NCBI RefSeq assembly: GCF_000424105.1
Contig: NZ_AUJG01000014.1
Coordinates: 1 to 64,000, forward strand
Length of the DNA stretch: 64,000 nt
Reading direction: 5' to 3'
DNA from: Lachnospira multipara ATCC 19207
GTDB lineage: Bacteria; Bacillota; Clostridia; Lachnospirales; Lachnospiraceae
The translations under genes were made by a program, and so were the position numbers. Every line of letters starts with the position of its first letter. The stretch's first letter is position 1. The notes under the pieces are model-generated. The model was not told the origin of the DNA, did no database searches, and worked only from the letters and a program-made list of their open reading frames with translations. Shown one piece after another: positions 55,254-64,000 of the stretch.

Positions 55254-55282
55254 AGTGTAACATAATTAATTGTAGAATTCAA
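55254..55282 (-). promoter_or_regulatory. aspS promoter
   Basis: On the minus strand TTGAAT (55277-55282), a 17-nt spacer and TACACT (55254-55259). Confidence 0.6.
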
Positions 55283-55291
55283 GTTTTTTGT

Positions 55292-55320
55292 TTTACCAAT
55301 TTTCCCACAAGGTATACAAT
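55292..55320 (+). promoter_or_regulatory. Promoter of the chromate transporter pair
   Basis: TTTACC (55292-55297), a 17-nt spacer and TACAAT (55315-55320), 25 nt ahead of the first gene. Confidence 0.55.
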
Positions 55321-55345
55321 ATTAGCATAAATTTAGGAGGCTATT

Positions 55346-55915
55346 ATGAACACAAAAAAACTAAGAAAAATCTTTTTTTCAACTCTTTATCTTAGCAGCT
55401 TTACCTTTGGTGGAGGATATGTAATTGTTACATTGCTTAAGAAAAAATTTGTTGATGAATTACATTGGATAGATGAAAAAGAAATGTTAGATTTAGTGGC
55501 AATTGCACAGTCCTCTCCAGGAGCTATTGCAGTTAATGGCTCTATTGTTGTAGGCTACAAAATCTGCGGTATTCCAGGAATTATCTGCGCTGTTCTTGGA
55601 GCAATTATTCCACCCTTTATTATTTTATCGCTTATTTCTGCTTGCTACACCGCCTTTAAAAATAATTCCGTAATTAAGGCCCTACTTCTTGGCATGCGCT
55701 CCGGTGTTAGTGCGGTTATTATTTCAGTGGTATATGATATGACCAAAAATGTTATGAAAGAAAAGGACATTAGTAAAATAATAATCCTTATTGCAAGCTT
55801 TATAGCTAATTACTATTTTAATGTAAATGCAATATTTATTATTCTTATTGTGATTGTCTACGGACTTATTAAAGCCTTTATTAAAGCTAGAAAAGAAAGG
55901 GAGGTCTTAAAATGA
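55346..55915 (+). CDS. Chromate transporter, N-terminal-type half
   Basis: A 189-aa CHR-domain membrane protein with AGGAGG upstream. It has the family start STLYLSSFTFGGGYVIVTLLKKKFV, the DELHWIDEKEMLDLVAIAQSSPG motif (parts FTFGGGY and AQSSPGAIAVNG are most telling) and six or so helices. Short CHR proteins work as pairs with opposite topology. The stop overlaps the next gene by 4 nt. Real substrates in gut anaerobes may not be chromate. Confidence 0.88.
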   Translation: MNTKKLRKIFFSTLYLSSFTFGGGYVIVTLLKKKFVDELHWIDEKEMLDLVAIAQSSPGAIAVNGSIVVGYKICGIPGIICAVLGAIIPPFIILSLISACYTAFKNNSVIKALLLGMRSGVSAVIISVVYDMTKNVMKEKDISKIIILIASFIANYYFNVNAIFIILIVIVYGLIKAFIKARKEREVLK

Positions 55916-56481
55916 TTTATCTTCAATTATTTCTTGCCTTTTTACAAATTGGTGCCTTTAGTTTTGGCGGAGGATATGCTGCAATGCCTCTAATTCAAAA
56001 TCAGGTTATTGATAAATACGGTTGGCTAAGCACTAGTGATTTCTCTGATTTAGTTACCATTTCTCAAATGACGCCAGGTCCAATTGCTGTTAATTCAGCT
56101 ACCTTTGTAGGAAATCAAGTTGCAGGAATATTAGGGGCTATTGTTGCTACCATAGGGGTTATTTTGCCATCTTGCATCTTTGTAACCTTACTTGCATGGT
56201 TATATGTTAAATACAAGAACCTAAAGCCTCTTCAAGAAGTTTTATCAGCCCTTGCCCCTGCAGTAATTGCTATGATTACTACCGCAGGTTTAACCATCTT
56301 AGTTCCAACAGTAGTTCCAAGTGGCTTTGCAAATATAGCAACAGATGTAAATATTAGAGCCTTTGTGTTGTTTTTAGTTGCCTTCTTCGTACTACAAAAA
56401 TATAAAACCGATCCTATTCTTGTAATGGTGGGCTGTGGCGTAGCAGAACTTATAGTACAATTTGCAACTTCTAGTCTATAA
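55912..56481 (+). CDS. Chromate transporter, C-terminal-type half
   Basis: A 189-aa CHR-domain partner of the gene before it. It has GAFSFGGGYAAMPLIQNQV, LVTISQMTPGPIAVNSATFVG and a hydrophobic C-terminal half. The two equal lengths and the ATGA overlap show a coupled two-protein transporter rather than a broken long one. The dispersed 12-nt repeat GTCAAGACTCGC starts 8 nt after its stop. Confidence 0.88.
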   Translation: MIYLQLFLAFLQIGAFSFGGGYAAMPLIQNQVIDKYGWLSTSDFSDLVTISQMTPGPIAVNSATFVGNQVAGILGAIVATIGVILPSCIFVTLLAWLYVKYKNLKPLQEVLSALAPAVIAMITTAGLTILVPTVVPSGFANIATDVNIRAFVLFLVAFFVLQKYKTDPILVMVGCGVAELIVQFATSSL

Positions 56482-56542
56482 TTCCAATGTCAAGACTCGC
56501 TCGTAACTCTTGCACTTTCCCATTAATATTATGAATAGATAA

Positions 56543-56580
56543 AAAGAGCTATCTCCAATTCAATTAGGAGATAGCTCTTT
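56543..56580. terminator. Bidirectional terminator
   Basis: A perfect 14-bp stem, AAAGAGCTATCTCC with GGAGATAGCTCTTT, between converging genes. Confidence 0.92.
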
Positions 56581-56603
56581 ACTTTACTAGAATATTATAT
56601 TAA

Positions 56604-57038
56604 TTAGCAATATCTTGCTACAATCTGGTTGATTAGCTTTCCATCAGCCTTACCCTTAAGTGCTGGCATTACTGACTTCATAATCTGACCCTTGTTCTTA
56701 GTTGCAAGTACTTCTGCAAAGTCCTTCTCAAGTAAGGCAACGATTTCTTCTTCAGACATCATCTTAGGGGCATACTCAGCGATAATATCATATCTTAACT
56801 TGTATTCCTCTAAAAGATCTGTTCTATCAGCTGGACAAGAATCAACCTGTTCCTTAGCAGTCTTTAATTCCTTTAAAACCACCTGATCAACAATATCTTC
56901 TGTGATGTTGTCTCTGCTGCCGTTATCAATTGCATACTTCTTAACTGCACCAATTAAAGATGAAATAGCTTCCTTTCTATCCTTTTCATGAGCCTTCATA
57001 GCTGCAATCATATCTTTTTGTAATTTTTCTAATGTCAT
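56604..57038 (-). CDS. yqeY: GatB/YqeY-domain protein
   Basis: A 144-aa helical protein resembling the C-terminal tail domain of GatB. It shows MKAHEKDRKEAISSLIGAVK, then LLEEYKLRYDIIAEYAPKMMSE, and the tail KGQIMKSVMPALKGKADGKLIN. Its role is unclear; a tRNA-related function has been proposed from the GatB likeness. It is a short distance from trpS but on its own. Confidence 0.92.
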   Translation of the reverse strand: MTLEKLQKDMIAAMKAHEKDRKEAISSLIGAVKKYAIDNGSRDNITEDIVDQVVLKELKTAKEQVDSCPADRTDLLEEYKLRYDIIAEYAPKMMSEEEIVALLEKDFAEVLATKNKGQIMKSVMPALKGKADGKLINQIVARYC

Positions 57039-57098
57039 TTTAAAATCCTCCTTATTCTATATAGAATTCATTTCTATTTATCTATAGGAGTTACAAAA

Positions 57099-57125
57099 TT
57101 AGCTATTCATTATCTGAATAGCTAA
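57099..57125 (-). terminator. trpS terminator
   Basis: A perfect 11-bp stem, TTAGCTATTCA with TGAATAGCTAA, followed by TTTT on the minus strand. Confidence 0.82.
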
Positions 57126-57166
57126 CCTGTAATTTCTATCATTATAAAATTAATAAAGTATCTCTA

Positions 57167-58171
57167 TTACTTTGTAAGCTGGTAGAAACCAACCTTCTTA
57201 TAAACCTTACGAAGTGTCTTCATAGCAATATAGCCAGCTTTTTCGGCACCCTGCATATAAACGTCATTTAAATAAGCCTTATCTTTAATAAGTCTTTCTG
57301 ACTCTTCTCTAATAGGACGGAGATGTTCAATAACAGCTTCACCAACAGCTGGCTTAAACTTACCGTAACCAAGACCATCAAATTCTCTTTCGATTTCTTC
57401 AAAAGTCTTACCTGTTACTGTTGAATAAATATTCATTAAGTTAGCCACACCAGGCTTATTAACCTTATCATATCTTACACAGTTTTCAGTATCTGAATCT
57501 GTAATTGCCTTCTTAAACTTACGAGCAATTGTATCCGGATCATCCATAATAAATACACAACCATCTGGATTAGACTTACTCATCTTATCTCCTGGTGTAT
57601 TAAGACCATAGATTCTAGCACCAGTCTTAGCAATAAGTGGTTCTGGTATCTTAAATACATCACCGTAGATACTATTAAATCTCTGGGCAATATCTCGACA
57701 AATTTCTACATGCTGCTTTTGATCTTCACCAACTGGTACAAAATCTGGCTGGTAAAGTAAGATATCTGCTGCCATAAGTACAGGGTATGTGAATAAACCT
57801 GCATTGATATTGTCCTTGTGCTTACTAGACTTATCCTTAAACTGTGTCATTCTTGATAGTTCACCAAACATTGTGTAGCAATTAAGTACCCAAGCAAGCT
57901 GCGCATGTTCTGGAACGTGAGATTGTAAAAACAATGTATTCTGTTCAGGGTCCAAACCACAAGCAATATACTGTGCTAACTGATTAATAGATCTTTTTCT
58001 TAAATCAGCGGGATTCTGACGAACCGTAATTGTATGTAAATCAGCCATGAAATAGAAGCAGTCATAGTCGTTAACTCTGTCTGACCAATTCTTAATGGCT
58101 CCTAAATAATTACCTAAATGTAAGTCGCCGCTTGGCTGGATGCCTGATAGCATTCTTTTCTTCTCTTCCAT
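57167..58171 (-). CDS. trpS: Tryptophanyl-tRNA synthetase
   Basis: A 334-aa class I synthetase. It has GIQPSGDLHLGNYLGAIKNW (HIGH motif as HLGN), DLHTITV, the PVGEDQKQHVEICRDIA segment and the KMSKS loop DKMSKSNPDG. It has AGGAGGAA upstream. No T-box is visible ahead of it. The length is normal. Confidence 0.97.
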   Translation of the reverse strand: MEEKKRMLSGIQPSGDLHLGNYLGAIKNWSDRVNDYDCFYFMADLHTITVRQNPADLRKRSINQLAQYIACGLDPEQNTLFLQSHVPEHAQLAWVLNCYTMFGELSRMTQFKDKSSKHKDNINAGLFTYPVLMAADILLYQPDFVPVGEDQKQHVEICRDIAQRFNSIYGDVFKIPEPLIAKTGARIYGLNTPGDKMSKSNPDGCVFIMDDPDTIARKFKKAITDSDTENCVRYDKVNKPGVANLMNIYSTVTGKTFEEIEREFDGLGYGKFKPAVGEAVIEHLRPIREESERLIKDKAYLNDVYMQGAEKAGYIAMKTLRKVYKKVGFYQLTK

Positions 58172-58311
58172 AACTTTCCTCCTAATTTTTTAGTCTTATT
58201 ATTGGTGTGAAAATGTATCTTTATACACCATGAATACGATTTTACCACACTTCTTTAACTTATTAAAGTGAAAATTTATATTCCTTATATATTCGTTTTA
58301 TCCCTTAGATT

Positions 58312-58320
58312 TGTTATAAT
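58312..58320 (+). promoter_or_regulatory. Extended -10 promoter of the YitT-family gene
   Basis: TGTTATAAT: a TGn extension on a perfect TATAAT (58315-58320). No good -35 lies at the right distance. Confidence 0.55.
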
Positions 58321-58383
58321 TAAAGGAGAATAAATTCTATTATTTTGTCGTTTTATTACAAATTTATAAAAAGAGGAAATAAC

Positions 58384-59301
58384 ATGTTAACTAAGAAAAA
58401 TCAAAACACATCTACTTGTTTAAAAAATCCTAAAAACGGCAATACAATAAGTTTAAAGCTACGAATTCGCAACTTTATCTTTATTAGTTTTGCCGCTGTA
58501 ATTATGGCGCTTAATATTAAGATATTTGTGCGCAACGCCAACACCTTCCCAGGAGGTGCTACAGGATTAACTCTTTTAATCCAGCAAATCTTTTGGCGTT
58601 TTTTTAATATTAAGGTTTCCTACACCATAATTAACCTGCTTATAAACGCAATTCCAGTCTATATAGGCTTTAGATACATCGGTAAACATTTTACAATTCT
58701 ATCTGTGTATATGATTATTGTAACTAGTGTGCTAACAGATTTACTTCCTGCCATTAAAATCACTGATGACATATTACTTTTAGTTGTCTTTGGTGGAATC
58801 ATTAATGGTGTAGCCATAAGTATATGTTTACTTAGCGGGGCCACTAGCGGAGGTACCGACTTTATTAGCATTTTCATATCAGAAAGAAAGGGGATAGATT
58901 CCTTTAATATAATTCTGGGCTTTAACACTGTGATTCTTACCATAGCTGGCTTCCTTTTTGGTTGGGACAAGGCCATGTATTCCATTGTTTTCCAGTTTAT
59001 ATCAACTCAGGTGCTTCATCTCCTTTATAGAAAATATCAGGAGACAACCCTTTTTATTGTCACTAATAAACCTAGAGAAGTGGTGGAAACTATTGCTACC
59101 ATTAGCGGTCACAGCTCCACTATTCTTGAAGGGGAGGGGTCTTATGAGCACTGTGAGCGAAATGTGGTCTATTCCGTAATTTCATCACAGGAGAGTTCTC
59201 ATGTGGTAAAGGCCGTTAAGACCACTGATCCTAAGGCTTTTGTAAATGTAATGCGTACCCAGCAGGTGCAGGGCCGTTTCTACAGACCAAAGGAGTATTA
59301 A
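58384..59301 (+). CDS. YitT-family membrane protein
   Basis: A 305-aa protein starting at the ATG at 58384 with GAGGAAA. About five membrane helices occupy residues 25-205: NIKIFVRNANTFPGGATGLTLLI and SGATSGGTDFISIFIS carry the family's glycine-rich motifs. A C-terminal DUF2179 domain (TTLFIVTNKPREVVETI, GEGSYEHCERNVVYSVIS) ends the protein. The function is not established. Confidence 0.9.
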   Translation: MLTKKNQNTSTCLKNPKNGNTISLKLRIRNFIFISFAAVIMALNIKIFVRNANTFPGGATGLTLLIQQIFWRFFNIKVSYTIINLLINAIPVYIGFRYIGKHFTILSVYMIIVTSVLTDLLPAIKITDDILLLVVFGGIINGVAISICLLSGATSGGTDFISIFISERKGIDSFNIILGFNTVILTIAGFLFGWDKAMYSIVFQFISTQVLHLLYRKYQETTLFIVTNKPREVVETIATISGHSSTILEGEGSYEHCERNVVYSVISSQESSHVVKAVKTTDPKAFVNVMRTQQVQGRFYRPKEY

Positions 59302-59382
59302 TACATTTTCATAAGAAAAATAATAAAAATATAAGAAAACGATAAATTAAATTTAGAATTAATTTTACTAATGGGAGGGATT

Positions 59383-60888
59383 ATGAGAGATTATGTAATG
59401 GCTCTAGACCAGGGAACTACTAGTTCTCGCTGTATTATCTTTGACAAGCAAGGTAATATTATTTCAAAAGAGCAAAAAGAGTTTGAGCAAATTTACCCAA
59501 AGCCAGGTTGGATTGAACACAATCCTATGGAAATTTGGTCCTCACAGTTAGGTGTGGCCATGGAGGCCCTTTTAAAGGCGGGTCTATCCTACAGAGACAT
59601 TGATTCCATTGGAATCACAAACCAGAGAGAGACTACAATTCTTTGGAACAAGGAGACGGGAATTCCTGTTTATAACGCCATTGTTTGGCAGTGCAGACGT
59701 ACCGCTCCAATTATTAATAAGCTGGTGGAGGACGGGCTATCTGACTATGTTACAGACACTACTGGCCTTATTCCAGACGCTTATTTTAGCGCTTCTAAGA
59801 TTGCTTGGATTTTAGAAAATGTACCTACAGCAAGAGAGCTTGCTAATGCAGGTAAACTTCTCTTTGGAACAGTGGATACATGGCTTGTTTGGAATCTTAC
59901 TAAGGGAAGGGTTCACGCTACGGACTACACTAATGCAAGCAGAACCATGCTTTTTGATATTCACAAGCTAGATTGGGATGAAAAGTTACTTGACTACTTT
60001 AAGATTCCTAGAAGCATTTTGCCAAATGTAATGCCAAGTAGTAACCTTTTTGGCTACACAGATACAACGGTTCTTGGTGGTGAGGTGCCAATTTGTGGTA
60101 TTGCAGGTGATCAACAAGCTGCCCTCTTTGGACAGTGCTGTTTTGAAGAAGGGGAGGCAAAAAACACCTACGGTACAGGCTGCTTCCTTTTACTTAATAC
60201 TGGTAAAAATGCAATTAAGTCCAAAAATGGCCTAGTTACCACTATTGCAGCTTCTACTTCAGATGAAATAAATTATGCCCTTGAAGGTTCAGTTTTTATC
60301 GGCGGTGCAGCAATTCAGTGGCTACGTGATGGCCTTCGTATGATTAAGACTGCTGCCCAGTCAGAGGAATATGCAGATGCTATTGAGGACTGTGAAGGAG
60401 TGTATTTTGTGCCAGCCTTTACAGGACTTGGAGCTCCTTATTGGGACTCTGATGCTAGAGGTACTTTCGTGGGACTTACTAGAGGCTGTCAGAAGGAACA
60501 TTTTATTAGGGCTACTCTTGAGGCAATTGACTATCAGGTGGCAGATGTCTTAGAGGCCATGAAGGAAGACAGTGCTTGTTCTCTTAAGGCCTTAAAGGTA
60601 GATGGTGGCGCTGCTGCCAACAACTTCCTTATGCAGTTTCAGGCAGATATCTTAGGAGTTGAAGTTCACAGACCAAGCTGTATTGAAACAACAGCTCTTG
60701 GTGCTGCTTATCTTGCTGGTTTATCCACAAAGTATTGGAAAAATAAGGAAGATATTAAGAATAATTGGAAACTTGCTAAGAATTTCAAATCTAACATGGA
60801 TGATAATAAAAGAGAGAAACTTCTTCGCGGCTGGAAGCGTGCTGTTAAGTGTGCTAGAGTCTGGGGAGAAGATGCAGAAAATGACTAA
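59383..60888 (+). CDS. glpK: Glycerol kinase
   Basis: A 501-aa FGGY kinase that makes glycerol 3-phosphate. Start at [18 protein letters not shown] (59383), with GGGAGGG close by. It has [36 protein letters not shown] and [20 protein letters not shown]. Length and motifs are complete. There is no glpF or glpD beside it, so it acts apart from a glycerol operon. Confidence 0.97.
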   Translation: MRDYVMALDQGTTSSRCIIFDKQGNIISKEQKEFEQIYPKPGWIEHNPMEIWSSQLGVAMEALLKAGLSYRDIDSIGITNQRETTILWNKETGIPVYNAIVWQCRRTAPIINKLVEDGLSDYVTDTTGLIPDAYFSASKIAWILENVPTARELANAGKLLFGTVDTWLVWNLTKGRVHATDYTNASRTMLFDIHKLDWDEKLLDYFKIPRSILPNVMPSSNLFGYTDTTVLGGEVPICGIAGDQQAALFGQCCFEEGEAKNTYGTGCFLLLNTGKNAIKSKNGLVTTIAASTSDEINYALEGSVFIGGAAIQWLRDGLRMIKTAAQSEEYADAIEDCEGVYFVPAFTGLGAPYWDSDARGTFVGLTRGCQKEHFIRATLEAIDYQVADVLEAMKEDSACSLKALKVDGGAAANNFLMQFQADILGVEVHRPSCIETTALGAAYLAGLSTKYWKNKEDIKNNWKLAKNFKSNMDDNKREKLLRGWKRAVKCARVWGEDAEND

Positions 60889-60911
60889 ATAAAAAATAAT
60901 AAGCAATTAAT

Positions 60912-60978
60912 AAGCCAGCTAAACGTTGTAGATTTATTCGGGGTAAAAGCTCCGAAGAAATACTTGTTTAGCTGGCTT
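60912..60978. terminator. Bidirectional terminator with nested hairpin
   Basis: AAGCCAGCTAAAC (60912-60924) pairs exactly with GTTTAGCTGGCTT (60966-60978), with a second stem around TTCGG/CCGAA (60937-60956). It lies between glpK (+) and the surface protein gene (-). Confidence 0.82.
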
Positions 60979-61035
60979 ATTCTTATTTTGTCCTACATTT
61001 ATAAAATTTTTTATTATCTTTATCTTTTAGCTAAC

Positions 61036-64000
61036 TTACGACCTTAGCTTTAGTCTTGCCGCCTTTTCTAGTTTACGCCTATCAATTTCCTTCTTTAGGG
61101 CTAGGTTAGTAATTACTGCAGATATACAAAGGGTAATATACCAAACTGTATTTGGCTTATCACCAGTTTGAGTTGTAGCTAGGCCAACAACTACATATTT
61201 TGCATTGGCAGAATTTCCATCGTATGGCACTCCTGAAACTCCTGAGGTTTTTGAGGCTGTGCCTGAACTTCCTGAACTAGAAGAGCCTGAGCTACTAGAG
61301 CCACTAGTTCCACTTGAGCCTGAGCCAGATGAGCTAGAGCCTCCGGAATCTGTGCTTGAACCTGAATCTCCTGAAGATGAGTCACCAGAACTTGAACCTC
61401 CGGAATCTGTACTTGAAGTATCTGCATCTTCTCTATAAATAAGTCCCATTAAACAGAACTTATCAATACTAATTGTCACAGTTCCATAAGTACTATCTGT
61501 ATCTGAATAGCTTTGAGCGTATTTATTACCATTATCATCCTCATGGGCAGCTACAATTCTAAATCCTCTATTTGAAACCACCGTAATTTCAGATGGTATT
61601 GTATAGCAAAGGTTAATAGCAGTATCAAGGCTTGTTAATTCCTCGGTCTCTGTAGTGCCGCTAGTATAATTAAGAGTTCTATATACGTCTGTGTTAAAGA
61701 AGTGAATATTTTCAGTGTAATTAGAATCTCTCATATTGAGTAAGAGTACGCTATCAGTACTTGTAATACTCTGATTATTTGGTGAGATTACAATCTCAAC
61801 TACGGCTGCAAGATTACCTGCATAAACTTCTGAAACCTCTGAAACTGAAAGGGCACCTGCAATAATGTTAGCCTTCTCTTCATTAGTTAATCTATCAATT
61901 CCCATATCAGAACTGCTAGTAACCACTACGTCTGAATCACCATCTGTTACTGAACCAATAACAGCTTCTGCTTTATTACTTCCCTCGATCTTTTTATAAA
62001 TTGCATATAGAGTTACATTTTCAGTAACAGTAAAGGAAGTTAAGGCCTCAGTTGCATCCCTATTAGTGTTCCAGCCTAGGAAAATGTACCCATATCGGCT
62101 AGCTTCAACGCTTAGGTCAGCTTTTTCCCCATCTATTGCTATAAGGGAGCTAGTATCTGATGTACCACCGTTAAACTCTGCATTATAGGTTACTGTGAAA
62201 CGCTTCTTTATAACCGTTACTGTTATTGTATCTGAAACACTTGTATCTGCATTAGATGTAGCTGTAATTACTGTAGTTCCAAGGGCAAGTGCCTCAACTC
62301 TACCATGGTCATCTACCCTTGCCACATCTTTATTACTACTTGTCCAAGTAAGACTCGTATCTAGAGAATCCGATGGTGTAATAGTCGCGTCAATATAATC
62401 TGCGCTTTCAATCTGAATACTTATATCGTCCCCTAAATCTATAGCTGTTGGAACCTTTACCTCATAAATTGCATAGAGGGTAACTGGACCTGAAATCACT
62501 ACTGAAGTTAGGGCTTCTGTTGCATTTGGATCTGTATTCCAACCTATGTGATAGTAATTATCTTTATAGGCTGGTACTGTTAAATCTGCCTCATCTCCGT
62601 AAGATATATCTTCCTCGGTAATATAGCTTGTTCCACCATTCCTCGTTGCATCATAGGTTACTGTATACATTTCATCTTCTACTAAGATTACACACTGAGA
62701 ATATACATTAGTTCCTGCATTAGCTTTAGCTGTAATTACACAGGCACCTTCTGATACACCAATAACAACACCATTAGAGTTCACTGTTGCTACATTTGTA
62801 TTAGAGCTTGTCCAAGTGACGGTATTATCATCTACAAAGGTTGGTGTTACTGTTGGAGTTATAGTAATTGTCTGTCTTTCCATTATGGTCTCTGAAGTCT
62901 TGTCAAGTTCTATCTTTAATTCTGTAAATATAGCATACAAAGTTACATCTGTTGTTGGAATATACTCTGTTAAAACCTCGTCTTCGCTAGCCGTAGCTGA
63001 TAATGCCCAACCTACAAAGACATAGTCTGTTTTAGATGCCACTACATTTACTAGGGCTGAAGTTCCCTCTTCTACCTCTAGACTTTCATATTCAGCCTCA
63101 CCGCCGTTAGTTTTAGCATCATAGGTCACTGTATAATAAACTGGCTCTACAGTTAAACTACAAGTTGCTGTAAGACCTGCCACTGCATTAGACTCTGCTG
63201 TAATAGTTGCAGTTCCCTTTGATATAGCTGTGATAGTTCCGCTTGAACTAACAGTTGCAACCTCTTCATTACTTGAATACCAACGAACCCCTGTATCAAG
63301 AGCATCTGTTGGAGTTATAGTTGCCGTTAATGTTTCATTAGTTCTAACTGTCATAGTCAGACTATCTTTATCTAAACTAATATCTGTTGGCACAATTGCC
63401 TGATATATTGCATAAAGGGTTACTGCCTTAGTTACAGAAAGACTAGTTAAGCCTACTGATGAATAAGGATCTGTATTCCATCCTAAAAATTTATAATGTT
63501 CCCTTTCTGCAGTAAAAGAAAGATTAGCTTCTGTCTGATACTCTACATATTCTTCACTAGCATCTGTAGTTCCACTTCCTGCATTATAGCTTACTAGGTA
63601 GGCTAATGGTTCTACTATAATGGCGCAAGAGGCAAATACAGTTCCATCCACATCTGCTATGGCATTAACTACTGTTTCTCCTCGATGAACTGCTGTTACT
63701 TTACCATTTTCATCCACTGTTGCTATACTTGTATCTTCTGATTCCCAGTGAACCGTTGAAGGATTAGCATCTGTAGGACTAAGGCTTGCAATAATGTTTA
63801 AGTTTTCTCCCTCCATGAAAGTAATGCTAGTCTTATCAAGAGTTACCTTATATTCTTCATAAACTGCATAAAGAATTGTAGAACTTGTTGGCATTATGAA
63901 ACTATCTAGAGCTTCTGTTGCTGTAGCTGTGGTTGCCCATCCTCTAAAGATAGCACCTTCCTTTGTTGCTGTTGCTGTTAAATCTACGTTATCTCCTGCT
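61036..64000 (-). CDS. Large cell-surface protein with alternating BIG2 and InlB-type repeats (partial)
   Basis: At least 988 residues are in the window; the frame stays open to 64000, so the start is missing. Two modules alternate four or more times: an Ig-like BIG2 domain (VTWTSSNTNVATVNSNGVV type) and a Listeria-Bacteroides InlB B-repeat (YTVTYDATRNGGTS, then GWNTDPNATEALTS, then LYAIYE). A globular part, a Ser/Gly-rich linker of about 60 residues, and a C-terminal TQTGD motif with a membrane helix and basic tail follow. This is a typical wall-anchored adhesin-like design, with TQTGD acting as a sorting-like signal. Confidence 0.9.
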   Translation of the reverse strand, partial: AGDNVDLTATATKEGAIFRGWATTATATEALDSFIMPTSSTILYAVYEEYKVTLDKTSITFMEGENLNIIASLSPTDANPSTVHWESEDTSIATVDENGKVTAVHRGETVVNAIADVDGTVFASCAIIVEPLAYLVSYNAGSGTTDASEEYVEYQTEANLSFTAEREHYKFLGWNTDPYSSVGLTSLSVTKAVTLYAIYQAIVPTDISLDKDSLTMTVRTNETLTATITPTDALDTGVRWYSSNEEVATVSSSGTITAISKGTATITAESNAVAGLTATCSLTVEPVYYTVTYDAKTNGGEAEYESLEVEEGTSALVNVVASKTDYVFVGWALSATASEDEVLTEYIPTTDVTLYAIFTELKIELDKTSETIMERQTITITPTVTPTFVDDNTVTWTSSNTNVATVNSNGVVIGVSEGACVITAKANAGTNVYSQCVILVEDEMYTVTYDATRNGGTSYITEEDISYGDEADLTVPAYKDNYYHIGWNTDPNATEALTSVVISGPVTLYAIYEVKVPTAIDLGDDISIQIESADYIDATITPSDSLDTSLTWTSSNKDVARVDDHGRVEALALGTTVITATSNADTSVSDTITVTVIKKRFTVTYNAEFNGGTSDTSSLIAIDGEKADLSVEASRYGYIFLGWNTNRDATEALTSFTVTENVTLYAIYKKIEGSNKAEAVIGSVTDGDSDVVVTSSSDMGIDRLTNEEKANIIAGALSVSEVSEVYAGNLAAVVEIVISPNNQSITSTDSVLLLNMRDSNYTENIHFFNTDVYRTLNYTSGTTETEELTSLDTAINLCYTIPSEITVVSNRGFRIVAAHEDDNGNKYAQSYSDTDSTYGTVTISIDKFCLMGLIYREDADTSSTDSGGSSSGDSSSGDSGSSTDSGGSSSSGSGSSGTSGSSSSGSSSSGSSGTASKTSGVSGVPYDGNSANAKYVVVGLATTQTGDKPNTVWYITLCISAVITNLALKKEIDRRKLEKAARLKLRS

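Noticed and set aside
55346-56481. Frameshifted full-length chromate transporter
   Set aside because: Both halves have their own start and motifs and overlap by 4 nt; split CHR pairs are a known natural form.
61191-61438. Glu/Pro-rich ORF opposite the Ser/Gly linker
   Set aside because: It is the mirror image of the simple-sequence linker in the surface protein gene, not an independent gene.

Overview
The window is chromosomal DNA of a low-GC anaerobic Clostridia, most likely a Lachnospiraceae member. The partial 16S rRNA 5' end on the left edge (minus strand) has the cluster XIVa style of V1-V2 sequence. Other pointers are CIRCE-controlled groESL, a T-box in front of aspS, a class II CBS/DRTGG pyrophosphatase, a SEC-C type MetAP, and the ispF-cysE-cysS-mrnC-rlmB-sigH order known from Firmicutes. 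No genus is assigned. Most genes are on the minus strand and are housekeeping genes.

Layout. 1-204: start of a 16S gene with a consensus rRNA promoter at 451-479. 697-3724: an AT-rich accessory island with a 69-aa hydrophobic precursor peptide, a radical SAM enzyme, a PqqD-GNAT fusion, an SdpI-like membrane protein and a divergent XRE regulator. 3917-18678: YcxB-like protein, GT2, argS, a TruA-like protein, a CheY/CheX pair, guaB, groEL/groES, an OGG-type glycosylase, a transglutaminase lipoprotein, map and a membrane protein. 18776-33493: pyrophosphatase, P-type ATPase, YhfC-like protein, cold-shock protein, LTA-synthase-like protein, glnS, hslO, a methyltransferase, a SEC-C protein, a FliD-like fragment, an ACP-like protein and deoC. 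33729-42553: purA with an unusual structured leader, tRNA-Thr, sigH-rlmB-mrnC-cysS-cysE-ispF, an EAL protein, tRNA-Met and tRNA-Val. 42554-43567: about 1 kb of repeats. 43568-48885: purB, purF, purC and a PilZ gene. 49051-55282: T-box-aspS-gatC-gatA-gatB, broken up by foldback repeats. 55346-64000: a split chromate transporter, yqeY, trpS, a YitT protein, glpK and a large Ig-like surface protein that runs off the right edge.

Best candidate for an undescribed system: the 697-3724 island. The genes touch or overlap (precursor, radical SAM, PqqD-GNAT, SdpI-like), so they look like one transcript ending at the 635-656 terminator. The core has one cysteine and is Val/Ala/Leu-rich, and the radical SAM enzyme has no cysteines left in its SPASM-like C-terminus. 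This argues against thioether (sactipeptide) chemistry and suggests epimerisation or C-C bond formation on a hydrophobic, SdpC-like bacteriocin core, with SdpI-type self-immunity. No transporter or protease is present.

Second theme: intergenic space is rich in palindromic and foldback elements (around groEL, purA, purB and inside aspS-gatCAB), some sharing sequence over tens of kilobases. The purA leader holds twin hairpins with near-identical 10-nt loops. Several housekeeping proteins depart from family norms: TruA-like with Glu for the catalytic Asp, PurF with a four-Cys propeptide, IspF with a Cys-rich tail, ACP-like without its serine, and YhfC-like without obvious catalytic residues.
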